Notes: generated from the sequence alone by a model not told the origin. Shown: positions 48,926 to 63,700, counted from the stretch's first letter. The stretch is DNA of 64,000 nt from Lithospermum erythrorhizon (GCA_019722365.1 JADFUC010000827.1:1-64000); one strand, 5' to 3'. Translations and numbers: made by a program.

Positions 48926-51610
48926 CTTTTTATTTTTTTAATTGAATTGACATTTTTGGGGAGTTTGGTTGAAATGTTAAGTTTAATTTTAGTAAATTTG
49001 ATAATTTATTATATTACAACAATCTTCATCCAATTGACACACAAAACTTTAATGAAGTAGGCTAAAAATATTTGATAATGGCATATTTTCACAAACACTT
49101 ATAATAATACATCATATTAAAAAATATTTAAGCTCAAAATTTAAAAAACTAATTGATCAAAATTAGAAATTAAACAATCTTAGGAACAAGGGGAGTATTA
49201 AGTATTCAATATCCACACGTTTTGAGATGATCCTATTTTGTTTAGCACATGTAAAAAAGAGATATTTATTAAAGTAATACTTCTTCTAGTGACATTTACT
49301 TGTCATGTTAGAGTAATATATACCAATTAAAAAGAATGAAAAGTAGTAAAAAAGTGTATTGAAAATGTAGAATATAATTAATTGAAATTATGTAATTGGT
49401 TAGTTGATAATTTAATAATAAAAAGTAACATTGAAAATCTAAAATATTAATTTTTTATGTTAAAATGATAAATAAAAATATCCAATTTTTTCAAGCACGA
49501 AGAACAACTAAAAGCGACCGGAGGAAATCATATTTTATATTCTACATCTTCAATTCATAATATATTGTACGTTAAACTACTCTTAATCAAATATGAAAAG
49601 TAATCGAAAACTAATTTTAACGTAAAAAACTTAGACAAGCGGACCTTTTAAAACGTAGATAGGATCATATGATGACTATTTTACTCCTTCGTTATATTCC
49701 ATATTTTAAAAAGTAATAGTTGAAATATTTATTCTTGAATAGCCCAAAAAAGTAATAGTTGAATACTTGAATTGCAATTCTTTTATCTCATAAATGAGAC
49801 TGGTTCTTAAAATTTCCCACAAAAAAAAAACCGTGCCAACCAAAGTATATCACCTCTTGATCTCATACTATTTTAGCTCTTACTATAGTTTATATTTGTC
49901 TTGTTATCCATCCATGCATTTCGAATCAGACCAATTTATTTGACGACCTCTAATGTATTTATTACGGAGTATGCAAATGTCTGATTTTGATCCAAATATG
50001 AAATCGTCACAACTTCATAGTCATAGGACATGGCAAAAAAGGGAGAACTAATAATCTATGTATTTACATGCATTTTTAAATGGTCATTAGAGCGTTTACA
50101 ATATTTTCCATTGGTTCACATTGAGTAGTAATCGTACTTAAGTACAGATGTGTTCTAAGATACACAAATATTGCACATATTGTATCAATGCTCATCGATT
50201 AATACCAATTTATGACGTGTTGCGATTCTTTATCTATTTCCAACTTCAAAATATGCAAAAATAAGTTATTGCACAAATGGAAGAGGAGGGGGGATAACGT
50301 TAAACAACTTTCTCCTAATGTTAAACAGAGTCAGCAAAATACTTGTTTTTTCTTAGCCAACATAATCAAATCCAAATTATTTAAGTTAATCAAAGTGAGA
50401 ATGGAAGACACTTGTCCTACTATTTAGCCTGGTTTATAAGATCTATTACTTTGGAAAGTAATCTGAAATTAGAGTGAAAATGAAGTAAACAATACCAATT
50501 ATCAAATATTTTATCCGTTCGATTTCTTGTCGTGTAACAAAATTTTCCTTTCCTTTTAGTTGATCATATAAGATTCTTGATCTGTTTATCTTGATCTTTG
50601 CAGCTTTTGTCATAATAAATACTTTCCATTTTTGATGATTAACTAAAGTATTTATTGATAAAGTATTTTTTTTGAGCATATTAGTAATAATATTAGTAAT
50701 AGTATTTTTTAATTATATTAGTATTTTTGGAAACCTTTGACATTGTTAATTTGAAATTTGAATAAATTTAGAAGTTTGAGTATTCATTTAGGTACATTAT
50801 TATCTATTATCTCTTCTTGAGAGTTAATGAGTGGGAGTAATGGGTGATCGGCATCTCATATCTTCGTCTAATGCGTAATGCTCTTATAAAATCCCAGGAA
50901 CATGAAAAATAAAATACATTTTTACACAATAACAAAATATTTTACTGGTGATAGTTATTGCTCTTCTCGGTTATTATCACATTTTCTTAAAAGTCTTTAT
51001 AAAGCGATGTTGGTTTTACGCCATCGTGTCGTGAGCTCAAAGCACTGATTCTGTAAGCAGCCGGGTAGAGAATTTGTTTTAAGAAGGAGATTGTGTTCGC
51101 CTGACTTTGAGTGGGTGGATGTTTTGTTTACTCAATTTCTTGCTCAAAGTTTTCTGTTATAATTCTGTTTTTAGTGTCTTTTCGTTACATCAATTACCGG
51201 TTTATTACAAACGTGGCAAACCTAGAAGAATTTAGCTACCTCTAAAGTTTGAAGATAACTTAATTAAATTTTGTTTCATATATATCTATGTCTAGCAGAT
51301 GTATCATTCAATATATTGTATGTTCAAGGTTATTTGTATTTATCTTGTTTTTCTTATTTAGTGGAGCAAATAGTACTATTTACCTATTAAAGCAAATAAA
51401 AAGTTTTCGAACGCACACACTTTTTACATAAAGAATTAAAGAGCTAATTGAATAACGATTAAAGAGCTAATTATCGATTTGGTCTCAAATGAAAAGATCA
51501 AATTGTAGTATATATTGGAAATATGAGATATTTGAAATAGTGCACATTGAAAAATTTGATTATACAATCGATTTACTCATTTAAGTTTAAGTTCGTAAAT
51601 ACATTCGATT
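48926..51610. other. AT-rich intergenic DNA
   Basis: No gene was identified. The stretch 51000-51120 is less AT-rich and could be a fragment of a transposon leader, but no motif supports that. Confidence 0.35.
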
Positions 51611-51619
51611 ATATGGTAA

Positions 51620-52510
51620 TGTTAAATCTTTAGGATATTGAGGATGACGTTAAGGGGTTATGATGAGCACAGAGATTAAAGCTCATAATCAATATACTAA
51701 TATATGTTCGGTTGACATTAGTGTTAGTATATGACTTTTGTCAATCGAGCCTAAATTAACGCCACATTACAACGGCGAGTCATAATTTAATTATAATTTT
51801 CGGGGTTTAAAATGGAACTATGTAAGAACATTGAGGTGATTTTTCAATTGTGGAAAATCATCCCCTAGTTCGACTAGGATGATTAGGGGATAAGGTTTTC
51901 GGAATCTTCTTTTTGTAGAATTATTATTGAATATTCTACTAGCTTGACTGCGTGCGCTTTATTTTAGGGATAAGAAGTGAGAAGATTCTAGAACTCCCCA
52001 TCCTATGTTGGTCGACTAAAATACTTAAGGAGGTGGTAGAGTTTTTGCTTAACTCTCCACAAAACCCTAAAAAGTAGGATTTTGGTGTCTATATAAAGAT
52101 CACTTTTGGAGATGAAAACTTGCTGATTCACGTTTAGTTATTCACTTTTGTGAAAGGCAAAAACCTCTACTCACTCTCTTTTTATTTTGGTCGAGCAGTG
52201 ATTGGGAAAATTCTCTTGAAGTTTTACGCCCAACTTATTTCATTAGTTCGATATTTCAATTAAATTAGTTACAGTAAAACTACGGAGGACTTTTTGCTTT
52301 CGTTAATTGTGGACAATCTTAGAGGCATTACGCTTTGGATGCTGCGGGTCTTCGTCACAATATTCCGCTCTTTGTTATTACGATAATTATTGTGCGGAAG
52401 AGCGATGCAACGTTCTGTCTGCTTAATTGTTTATACAACTGGTAGTGATCATGAGATTCGTATCCAAAATATTATTAGAATATTATTTATACGTTCGAAA
52501 CACCAACAGT
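51620..52510 (+). mobile_element. Copia-like LTR (probably solo)
   Basis: The stretch has the order seen in plant copia LTRs: AT-rich first half, a TATA box (TCTATATAAAG near 52090), a transcribed part with CTACTCACTCTCTTTTT, then TTCCGCTCTTTGTTATTACG and ATAATTATTGTGCGGAA, and an end at GAAACACCAACA (52510). Neither a clear target-site duplication nor adjacent gag-pol is present. The start (TGTTAAATC near 51620) is a guess. Confidence 0.45.
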
Positions 52511-54627
52511 ATACTCATAGATATATAATTATATTGATTCAGATTATTCTATGAAAGTGGCATAAATATTATAGTAAGGTCATTGGAAGTAATAAATGTT
52601 GCACATTCGTTCCTATTTTAGATGTTAAAAGACACATTGTCATTTATAAGGAATAATCTATAATATTTATACCATTTTTGAAGACTAAACTGCAACTTGA
52701 TCTATTCATAATCGAGTAATACTTAAAGGCTTACAATGATGTTATAAGCACCATACTTACAAGGATATAATAGGCAAAAAATATTTTTATTAAATATATA
52801 AAATCAAATCTCATTTCCCTGATTTTAGCCCCCTTCCATAAGCCAATAATTAGTTTCCTTCTTGAACTTAAATTCTCCAATTGAATGATATAATCAAATT
52901 AAAACCTTTTCAAAATACAAAAATAAGCCACACAATCCCACAAAAGCTGTAAGAATACGATTCCATTGATACAAATTGAATTTGAGGAGCAATTATCAAG
53001 TCGAAATTATAAAAAATTAAGCAAAAAATGGAGAAGAACACTAAAAGTGCAAGTATTTTTTCGAACCATTAAAGTATTGTGTTGTTTGTTTGATAATACA
53101 ATATTGAATGGGTTAAATAATACTATGTTGAATGATTTTTTTATAATTAAAGTATTGTGTTGTTAGAATTAATTGTTTCATGTTGGTTGATGTTTGAATT
53201 GCTTAAACAGGGTTTAGAAATTGGTTAGATATAGTAAGACGTTGTTTAAAAATGAAGCTTTGAACCCAATTCATAGATTTAATAATAATTTAGTTTTGAA
53301 CCCAATTTATTTGATAAACATTGAAAATATTCAGTTTTTTTGTCCAATCTGATGAATAATGTGTTGAATAATAGGATGAATAAGGTAAAAAGTTCCAACT
53401 TCATCTAAATAATACACCTTTTAGATATTCTTTATAATTTGTGTGTATTTCATTTAGTAGTATTTTGTATTTCTAATACACGTACTATTCATTTAGTAGT
53501 CTCCATTTTATTATCTTAATTACACATAATATTCATATTGCGATATTCATTTTTTTAATATGAAATACACATAATATTCATATATGATACGTAATACATG
53601 TAATACTCATGTTGTGGTATCCATTCTGAGATCTGAAATACCACATATTAGTGTGCGATGGTATTGCATTTTCATACCTAAGTGTTATTGTTTTAACCGA
53701 CAGGTGCCAAAACATGTTGCCCATTGCAAGATCCAAATAGAGGGATATCAGGAATGCATGACAATACTTAATAGAAGGATGCAATACTTATACCAATAAA
53801 ATAAAGAGCTTATGGAGTAATAACTCAACAAAGAAACATTTAATGGTGTTACATGAAAAATCAAATACCATATGAAACTGATGACTGATATTACTCTCCA
53901 TATAATTAATACCATGGAAGACTATCGAGTGGTTTTACAGACAAACTTTTAGCCACGAACACAAAAAAGAAATTATATATTCTATATCATGTAATAAAAA
54001 ATAAAAATAGTGGTATTACTAATAAAAAAAATTAGATGAATAGTTAGGGTAAAAAAAATAGTGATATTACTAAAAAAACATAGTGATATAATAAAAAATT
54101 AAAAATCATATTCTATATTTGAATTCAAGTTTTCAGGATCCATGATGATGAATAATTAGAGTAATATAATATTGAATATTTTAAAAATTGAATTATGAAT
54201 GATCTAAACATAAACTATAATCTAAAAGGAAGGAAAATAAAAATATGAAATCAAAAAGGTAAAAAAATAGAATTGGAAAAAAAATAGGTAACAAATTCGA
54301 AAATAGATTGTGCATGTTATAATTGCGGGATGAGTTTTTTTTTTAAATGCAAAAAAACCAATTCTACAAATATCCCTACTCAATATTAACCGATAATTTA
54401 ATAATTAAAATTAAAATAAGCACCTAATAAACATATAAATATAAGCCTCCTAAAAAAACTCCCCTTCGAGTCTCCTGCCGATCATTTAGTTAAATGCCTA
54501 AATCCCTGCAAAGTCGGTTTAAACTTTAAATTGCTAAATGTCCAAAGGGGTATCTAATATCTCTATTTGAATAATAGATTGCTAAGTAGTTGAAAATGTT
54601 TTAGTACTCGTAATTGGTAGTATAACT
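52511..54627. other. AT-rich intergenic DNA
   Basis: No recognisable gene. A direct repeat of TTAAAGTATTGTGTTG lies at 53068 and 53147, and a TACACATAATATTCATAT repeat lies at 53521-53582. The paired open frames at 53578-53799 on both strands are without domains. Confidence 0.35.
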
Positions 54628-55104
54628 TATATTCGTTCCATATCAATTTAAATAATCATTTATCACAAAAAAAAAAATTCTCATCATCGGTGATTATTTT
54701 CTTTATCAATGTAATTTTTTACATTAAAGTTTGTTTTGTCTTTTAATATTCTTTTTTCTATTGGTTGATAAATTTTCTTTCTCCTTGAAAATTGTACAAT
54801 CAATGATTGTCATTATACTTTTGCTCCGGGGCATAGCTCCACTGATAAAGAGTTGTCAAACTGTTGTGGCATATTTGACATTTCTTTGCGGCGTGAGTTC
54901 GACTGCTTTTAAGAGTAACCTCATGAGTTGGTTTATGTAGAACTATCAGAATATTGGTCAGTTGAGGCACATCACGTGATTTACCTCCTACGTGTAGCTT
55001 AAGATCATGGATAGTGTAGGACTCTTAAGTCGAGGATTTCAACTTTTTAATAAAGTAGGTAATTTTATTATAAATAATTAAATAAATTGAAACGGATGGA
55101 ATAA
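54628..55104. mobile_element. Stowaway-like MITE carrying an inner insertion
   Basis: The left end TATTCGTTCCATATCAATTT (then AAATAATCATTTAT) is matched by the complement of the right end, TATTCCATCCGTTTCAATTT (then ATTTAATTATTTAT). The span of about 475 bp is twice the usual size. Subtracting the SINE-like block at 54824-55051 leaves about 250 bp, the normal size of such elements. Confidence 0.6.
54824..55051 (+). mobile_element. Probable tRNA-derived SINE
   Basis: Near the start is an A-box-like GCATAGCTCCACTGATAAAG (54831-54850). About 60 bases on is a B-box-like GTGAGTTCGACTGC (54893-54906), the split RNA polymerase III promoter of tRNA-derived SINEs. The base composition is clearly richer in GC than the MITE around it, and the block ends in a short T run near 55050. 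Target-site duplications were not found. No full tRNA can be folded. Confidence 0.5.
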
Positions 55105-58050
55105 CATGTTTGAAAAAAAATAGCTATCCACGATTATCTAAAGTCTTATCAAGATAATGGTTGCTCGAGGCTAGGAACTATAATGATCGCGCAGGGTTTA
55201 ATTCAATTCACCTGCTAAATTTGGAGGCTAAGCTTCAATTGTAGGATGCCACTATATAATTACCATCCATGATCCGTATAGATGTGATACTTCAAGTAAG
55301 CTCTGCATCTTAAGATGTGAAAAGCTTGTTGGAAATGATGAGAGTAATTAAATTCACGAAATATATATTGTACTCTCTTCATACAAAAAGATTGTACCTA
55401 ATTAATTAAAATATCAAATAACTTTAATACGGAGTATGATTCAAAGTTATCTTGTTAATATACCAAACTACCAATAATTATTAAGTTAATCAAAAAAATA
55501 AAATTAACCCTCAATATTTAAATATAATCAAAACATATTTTCATGTGCATGAATTTTATATACATGCTTTTTCACCAATAATCATAGCAAAATATCATTA
55601 TTAGAGATATTATTAGATATTGTATTAATATTAGGGACTATTTTATTAGTGATATCAGTTTGATTTTATATTATTTTGCTTGATTTGATATTATTATAGT
55701 AAGTCTAGGATTTACAATTATAATAATTATTTACCTAAAATAAATATTGTATTAATTGTTGTGTATCTTGAATTGTGCCGATGAGCCAAAATAAACAAGT
55801 ATATATACTTTGAAAGATAATTTGATATTATTACTCCGTACACGTACTAATTAACTGGTATTGATGACTGTATAATAAGCCCTTCACGTATTGGTAAATC
55901 AATGTATGGATTTTAGGTGAATTATTAATAAAATCATAAAATATTTTTTTATCGTAACTCTTTACTAAAATTATATGAATTCGTAATTAGTAATATGATA
56001 ATAGAGTCAGCTCCTTGATATTCCATACGTACTACTATTACATATGAATTCCTTAACAATCCGATGCAAGAACAAGTACATAGAGTACTAGCGTGGTAAT
56101 GAAGACACTCGTGATGTCTAATTAAGGCAGATGGGAATAATAAATGAGTAATTCACCGTACATCGTCGTTTTAATTAACACCCAATTAATACGGAGTACA
56201 TTACAGTATTACTCCCTAGTAATTGCATAGGACTATTAAGCGGCGGCAAGTAGGCTGTACTTGATCCTTCGCTCGTGTGATGTGTATATGCAACTCTGAA
56301 CTGCTCATTATTAAAAGTGTGAAGTCGTAATACTATCGTTCATATCATAATGTATCTTAATTGATCATGAAATCTAAATTATTTATTAGAGTTAATGCCA
56401 AAAGGATGGGGAATTAATGCCATAATATGGTACTACTCTAAAGTCTAGCTATGAACTAATTAATGTTGTATAGTATAATGTTTTGGTGATTTTTTTATTA
56501 AATGATATGAATTAGAAATTACATGTATGATATCATATAATAGTTAAATTCTAAATTAATTAAATAATGAAAATGAGAACTTCGCTTAAACAAAACTATC
56601 TTATCTACGAAGTCTCAAATGCGTGAACACAGCATGTATTGAAATGGCTGAGTAGGCTCTTTGAAAGCATATGACGGGGAAGTATCTCACAAGAGGCAAT
56701 CGGCAAGCTTTCTTGAATAGAAACTGCCTTAGAATACCACTAAACTAAATACCTTTGGTGATTCACTCGTCAAATTTATAAGTACCTCCGAATATCTGAT
56801 TACTATAATAAAGTTTTTACATTCTATTTTTTTTTTATAATAATAAGATGTTATTGCATTAGCAATATATGAACATGTTGAGCAATAACATACAGTATAT
56901 TGCAGATAGAACATATTGAATGAACAATATTTTGGGAGTTGAGTGCCAACTAAATTAATTATGATATGGCTGATTAGTTTAATTATATAATAACTTATGA
57001 TTGCTGTCCATAATAATACTACAATTGCTGCAAAATTAAGTGCAAAGCACTTCCGTTTTGGAGTTTCTCAGTGTTGGATAGTGGAAGAGGTCTAATGCCG
57101 TTGTCAAAATATAAGCACGCATTTGATGGGTTCCTATAATTCTGAAGAATCCTTAATTAAATTAAACAACCTCGCTCTAATCATACATAATATTATATAT
57201 ATACAATAATAAACTAATCAAATTTAATTAGCATTTGTGCCATACCTGAATCCAACAGACTATACATCAAATCTGTTCACTAACTTTTCATCAATGAATT
57301 GAAGTATGTAGTTAGAGTATGATTGGGAATATCACTTTAATTAGTAATAAATTAATGAAGTAATTAAGCTTATTTGTGAAGGGTGATGAACCACAAAAGT
57401 GTTACGTGTCCAGATAATCTTTACCAATAATCCCTTGTCATGGCCCAGTTTAACTGGTTGTCAGTGATTGTCACCTTCATTACTTCAACAAGATCGTGCC
57501 TAATACTTAACCTAACACACAATTGTTTTGACTGAACCAAATATTTTGGGATTTTGTGCTCTTTTATTATCCTACTTTGGAACTTGATTGTTAGGCTCAA
57601 TTTCATCTGCCTCTTAACTATTTTGTGCTCTTTTATCATCGTACCAAAGTATCTTTGCAGGATAAAAAAATTCGATAAGAGTGTCAATAAGAAGTTTAAT
57701 CATTATTAGGAGAATACATAGCTTTTATTCAATTTAATACCGAGTCATTCATCAATCATCATGATGATTGATGGGAACATTTACCATTTTCTTGCCCAAA
57801 ATAAAAGTTATATGGTGAAATTAGAGAATGTTATTTTGTTAGCTAATATTCGAAGATAAACTATGCTTTCATAAATTATTATGTAAATTTAGTAATTTGG
57901 AGATGAGGGCTAAATATGTCTGCAAGGATTTGAGTTTTGGTAGGAGTTGAAGTATGGAAAGTAGAGATGTTCAGGAAAGGTACGTACGTATTATAAGAAG
58001 GATCAAAAGTAAGAAATGCATTTTTATTAATTATACTGCTCCCTCCTACT
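55105..58050. other. AT-rich intergenic DNA
   Basis: No gene was recognised. Several scattered TACGGAGTA/TACTCCGTA words (for example near 55430, 55835 and 56190) look like remnants of MITE ends. The 88-codon minus frame at 57421-57687 contains a short internal duplication (two copies of TGTGCTCTTTTAT) and no domain. Confidence 0.35.
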
Positions 58051-58103
58051 AGCTATATATCATTAATTATTATACAATTCTTATTATAGTTCTCAAAATA
58101 TAT

Positions 58104-58226
58104 ATGAATCACTTAATTACCTTATTCTCCCTACTAATACCACTATTTAATACTACAACTGGAAAGTTATTTCACTATGGATTTGGTTCGGATCCGTTGT
58201 GGAATGTGTCCAAGGGGGAAGCTCAG
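58104..58226 (+). CDS. Unassigned exon-like ORF with a signal-peptide-like start
   Basis: A 41-codon stretch opens with ATG (MNHLITLFSLLIPLFNTTTG), a short hydrophobic run typical of a secretory signal peptide. It continues with KLFHYGFGSDPLWNVSKGEA and a final Q, directly followed by GTATGA, a usable splice donor; without splicing a stop comes two codons later. A TATA-like CTATATATCA is at about 58052. No second exon was recognised before the MITE remnants and the CACTA relic. It could be the first exon of a truncated secreted-protein gene, or chance. I do not recognise the family. Confidence 0.3.
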
Positions 58227-60780
58227 GTATGAAAGATGAATGTTTTACTTTTTTGTGTTTCATGCATATGAGAAGCAAGAATAATAATATCCATGCTATT
58301 AGTCACAATTAAGATTTTTTTTAATTATTTTGGTTCTGTTTTAACCATTCAAAATTTGAATTTATATTAAAAATATCCATATGATATGTTAAATTGGAAT
58401 TCAAAATTTAAATGTCAATCATATATGTCAATGATATCAATTTAAATTTAAAATTTGACGTCAATTTAGCAAAGGACAAATTTGAAATTTTCATAAAAAT
58501 ATGGAAAAGTCAAACCACCCTATCTTTTTGGGATGGAAGGAGTATTATTTCATGTTTGTGGGATATAAATTAGTTTGTTGGACATATAAATCACGAACTA
58601 AATAAATTCATAAATAATCTAATACTCATTCGTCTCAATTTACTTGATTATAAAGGTAAAATATATTTTATTAAGAACTTGATTAATATAACTAATATAC
58701 CCCAAAAGGTATTTTATCAAAAAATACTTTAATTAATTATATAAATAAAAAGTAATTTATTAAGGGATAAAAGTGAAAATAACGGAGTATTAGTCACACT
58801 TAGGACACCTCGTTATTGTTTCCCTATGGTGAAGTACCTAATAATTTGAAAAATTGGCTAAAACATAGAGTACTACGGAGTAATTAGTAATATTATACGA
58901 GCATATATATGTACTGTATTATTTTTAATTATTAAGTTAAAATTTTCAATTAAATTAAAATTTAGGTATATACATACATACTACATACGTAATAAAAAAC
59001 ATATGAGTGAATGGAATGACAATTGGCGCCATACCCCAACCAGACCACTCTGGAACATTGAAGTATTGCTATATCAATGATTAGTCTCAACTTCTAAAGT
59101 GCTCTAATCATATAATCACATGAATGGAATGTTCAAGTATATTGTGTCCCCAACTTCCCTTTTAAAAAAGCTTCCAAATGAAGATCTATAATCATATAAA
59201 TCAAAATATTAGACTAGCAAGTATTGCGGTTGATTGACAACCTATAATATATGTTACAAAATTTATAATTAATATACACCACAATATCTAGAATATTGTA
59301 ATAATGAATAAAAAAAAACATTTGAATCATTAATTATTAAATGAAACCTAAAATTGATAAATGTTCAATATCTTAAAAATTAAAAAAATAACATAGGCTA
59401 TTTATATGAGAGGAAGTATATTACATAGTTTAAGAGTACGAATAACTAGGAAACTTCTGACAACATCTGACGATAAAGGTATGAATATTCAGTAAATATA
59501 TAACATCATTATTTAATAAACAGATTGAGTCATTGTCACATATATATATATACCAAGTATAAAATTACGTCAGTTCTTCAAATGCAGTTGAATTAGAGAC
59601 AAAATTAAATTATGTTGATTTTAAAAGAAACATTGATAATAATGGAGCAATTCCTTGTTTCTTTCGTCGATCAGCGGAATCAATGTACCAACCAATGAGA
59701 ACACTGCAATTCAACTGAAAATAAGCGTTTTGATTTAAATAGAAACGAGACAAAGAAAAATATGGTCTTGATTGATCCCAAATGATTGACATTTCCCCAA
59801 TTGGAGTAAGGCAAAAGAAAAATGTGGTCTCTTTCGTCAGCGCCTCTAAGCATTTATTAGTGATTTCAATAAAATGCTTGGCAAAGTGTGATTGAGAGAG
59901 TTCTTCAATTCTTTCTTTTTAAAAAAAAAAAAAAAACCCACCCACCGCCCCCTTGCAATGAGAATCATTCAGGCAGCTTTCGTCATTTGGAAGGTCTCCC
60001 AACCACTAGGTCATTCGATGTTCCTCCAAGAGTTCTTCGATTCTTCTTTGACAATGAAATCAACAATATTTATGAGATTTCCCTAAACTCTACAAGAGAT
60101 AATACATTTTTGAGTTCACTTCTACTATGATCGTCTCAACATAGATTCTTGCAGATTTGTAATTGCACTTCTTGTTGAATGAATTCTTTCATGGTTTCGA
60201 TTTGATTAAGAGTTTACTGTCTAGTAGTTGTTTTTGTATTTTTTAATGAAGTAGCTAGTTTCCACTCGCAGCCGAGAAAGATAAAGCTCTTGCCATGATG
60301 GTAACCCGTTAAACACTTTGAGTTGAAGGCAATATCATTTTATGCAACAAAATACACCATACAGTAGTAGTAATAGCAAAGAGTTCATCGTAATTTTTAG
60401 ATTGGGCAACATGAGTTTGGAAATGAGATCGGAGTTAATGATTAAGGGATGAATGTTTTTTTATCATTTTGGTTCATTTGGTGAGTTATATGTTGACATG
60501 AAGGTGAGATTTTTACATGTTTTGAGTAATTGAAAGTTAATTTTATTATTTTAGTTATTTATTTGATTATTCATTTTTGTATAAAAGTTTGTTCATATAT
60601 GATTGTTGACCATTCTTTATATAAAAGTTTGTTGGTTTATGATTATCCAATTTTAGTAAATTGCATAGTTTCAAGTACTAGGTAATATAAATAATTTATG
60701 TTTGAATTGTTGGCTATGTTTGTTGGTATATGATGTTTAATTATTTGTGTGTAATTCATGATTCATATTTTTGTAATAAG
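58227..60780. other. AT-rich DNA with MITE remnants, upstream of the CACTA relic
   Basis: A Stowaway-like right end (GGGATGGAAGGAGTATTA) lies at about 58530-58547, and a partial element may cover 58625-58790 (ACTCATTCGTCTCAATTTAC to AACGGAGTATTAG). There is an A-run at 59921-59936. The leader and 5' end of the CACTA element should fall near the end of this interval, but no CACTA terminus could be placed. Confidence 0.35.
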
Positions 60781-60785
60781 TAATT

Positions 60786-63700
60786 ATGGATCGAAATTGG
60801 ATGGTTGTTGATCGTTAGAATATGAAAATGGTGTGAAAGAAGTTTATTACGTTTGCTCTAATAAATGTCGAGGATAGAAAGTTCATTCCGTGTCCTTGTT
60901 AAGGTGTTTAAATACGAGTCTGATGGAATGAGGATGAACTGGAAGAGCATTTGATATGTAATGACATAGATACAAACTACACTTGTTGGACAAATCATGG
61001 TGAGATGAAAGTTGATTCTAGGTCCACTCGATTTAAGTTTGATAGTGGACACGATGAGAGTGTGAACGTAGGCGTAAGGGATAATGTAGAAGAAATACCA
61101 AGGGTATTAGAGGAAGATTTGATTGATCATCCTGAATTATTGGAGAGGTTAAAAGATGATGCAGAGAAATCTTTGTGGGATGGATAATAAAGTTTACGAA
61201 TTAGATCTGATTATTACCTTGGCCTGAATTTAAAAGCCAAGCATGGATGGGCGATTCATCTTTCACGGCCTGGTGAGTAAGGTTAAAAAAGAATTGTTGT
61301 CGATGATAATGTGTTGCCTCGAAGAACTTATGATGCAAAACTAGTGCTCGAGTTCAATTAGGTTGAAACCACAGAGGATACGTCGTATGTGAATGTGAAT
61401 ATTATTTCGAAAGAATATGCGTAAATTTGGAAAGAATGTCCCCGAATGTAATGCTCCCGTTATAAGAAGAGAGAATCACCCGATCAAAGTGATTTATTAT
61501 TTTCCATATACCTAGACTTCGGGCATATGTATCGGAGTGTAGATAATCTGAAAAATTAGCATAGCATTCGATGAAAGGGTAAAAGGTGGAAAACTTAGGC
61601 ATCTAACGGATCTTAGCGTCGAGTGGAAGACTTTTTAAGCCTAAGTACCAGGACTTTCTTGTGGAACCTAAAACTTATGGTTGTATTGTCATCGGATGGA
61701 ATGAATCTCGTGGAATTGAGTACCTCTTATAATTATATGGCCGGTAGTTTGGCAATGTATAATTTACCGCCTTGGCTATGCATGAAATACAAATATTTGA
61801 TGTTGTCTACACTGATATCTGGACCTAAACAACCTGGCAACGATATTGATGTATATTTGGCACCTTTAATTGAAGATTTGAAGTTGTTGTGGGAGAAGGG
61901 TGTAGATGTATATGATGGGTTAAGAAAAGACAACTTCAATTTGAGGGCTATGTTGTTTAGAAGCGAGGAAATGACTTTCGTGCATATAGAAATTTATACG
62001 GATATAGTGTAAGGACAATAATAAATTGCCCAGTATGAGGATCAAGCCCGGCTTTAAAAAAAGAGGTTGTTAGACTCGTGAGTTTTAGAAAGAGCATGGA
62101 TATAGGAGAAAACAACTGATGTTTGACGGGAAAATGTTTAGCAGACCCGAGGGATTTGATAAGGTGAAGAACTTGCAAATTTCATTGGGAAGGGGAAGTT
62201 ACAAGTCGGTACCTCTAGGGGTTTAAAGTGCTCAATTTTACGGAGTTGACTTATTGGAAGGATTTAGATGTCGGACATTTCATAGACCTTATGCATCGAA
62301 AAAATATCATGAAAGTTTGTATCATTAGGTACAAAGGGTAAAACAAAAGATACAGAGAATTCGAGGAAGGACTTGATACAATTGAGAATAAGAGAAGAAT
62401 TGAGACCCGTAAAAGATGGATGCAAAACATATTGCGCCCCAGCTGCGAGTACTCTTAGTAAGAAGGAGAAAAAAGTTTTACGTGAGACTCACGAGATCGG
62501 AGTTAAGGTTTAGGGGTTATTAAATCCAACATCGAAAATCTAGTTTTCGTTAAAAGATTCAAAAGATGAAGGTTTTAGTCAGCATGATTGTCATATCCTC
62601 ATGGAGGCTTGATTCCGGTGGAAATACAGTGCACATTCTACCTAAGGAGAATACGTTTAACAATTAAAAGTTATGTTTATTCTTCAACACTATTTGTAGA
62701 AATGTGATTGATCACGATAAATAACCAATTTCTATTTGAAATTGTTGAGATCCTTTGTGGTGGAAATGTAATTTCGCCATCTTTCTTTGATATTATGGTG
62801 CACTTGACGGTTCATTTAGTTGAGGAGATAGAAGAGTGTGGGCTACCGACCTTGAGGTGGATGTACCCTTTTGAAAGGTATATGAAAGTTTTGAAGGGAT
62901 ATGTCAAAAACAGAAGTCGACCAGAGGGTTGTATCGCTGAGAGGTACTTAATGGAAGAAGTTGTGGAATTTTGCACTGAGTATATGACAAATTTAGAGAA
63001 CATAGGTCTTCCAGTACCTCGTCATGCTAGTAACGGGGTAAGTGAAGGAATATGTGGGAAGCAATTGATGGTATTAGGGGCGAAGTTGGAACAAGCGCCT
63101 TTATGCATCTTAAACAAACGGATGAGTTAGATCATACATTGACATGCATAAAGTACTACTTGAAGAAGACAATCCAGGCAGGGGAGCGGGGTGAAACTGC
63201 GAAGGCGATATCGTACTTTCGTTTCTTGGTTTAAAAATCATGTGGCTAAGCAGGTTAAATGTAAATGCTAGCTACATTTGGATACAATCAAATGGTATCA
63301 AGGGGTTCGCATATTCATGTTTTTTCGTGTAGTTCTACACTTTCAATGGAGTACGTTCTACACCAAGAACAAAGATGAAAAGAGGTCTCGCCTTGAGGGA
63401 GCAGGTGGAGTCACACTTGGCCGAGGAACTAGAAATCACAAATCTTAAAGAGACATAAACCCGATTTATGTCGATAATAGTTGTGGTGTGATTGAACATA
63501 TATGGGAGTTGGATTATATCGGTTCAAGTTTCCGTGTCGGTTGTATAATGAATTGAGAATAAATATGGAAAGCATGTTGACGGGTGGGTTTTGTAAGTAG
63601 ACTTGAATAAGAGTTGGTTCAAATATAACTTATTGATTCTAGTTTCTGAGGCCCAACCAAGTGTTTCACGTTAGTGATCCAGTTAGCTCTAAATGGTCGA

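Noticed and set aside
57421..57687. 88-codon minus frame
   Set aside because: Contains an internal duplication but no domain; probably chance.
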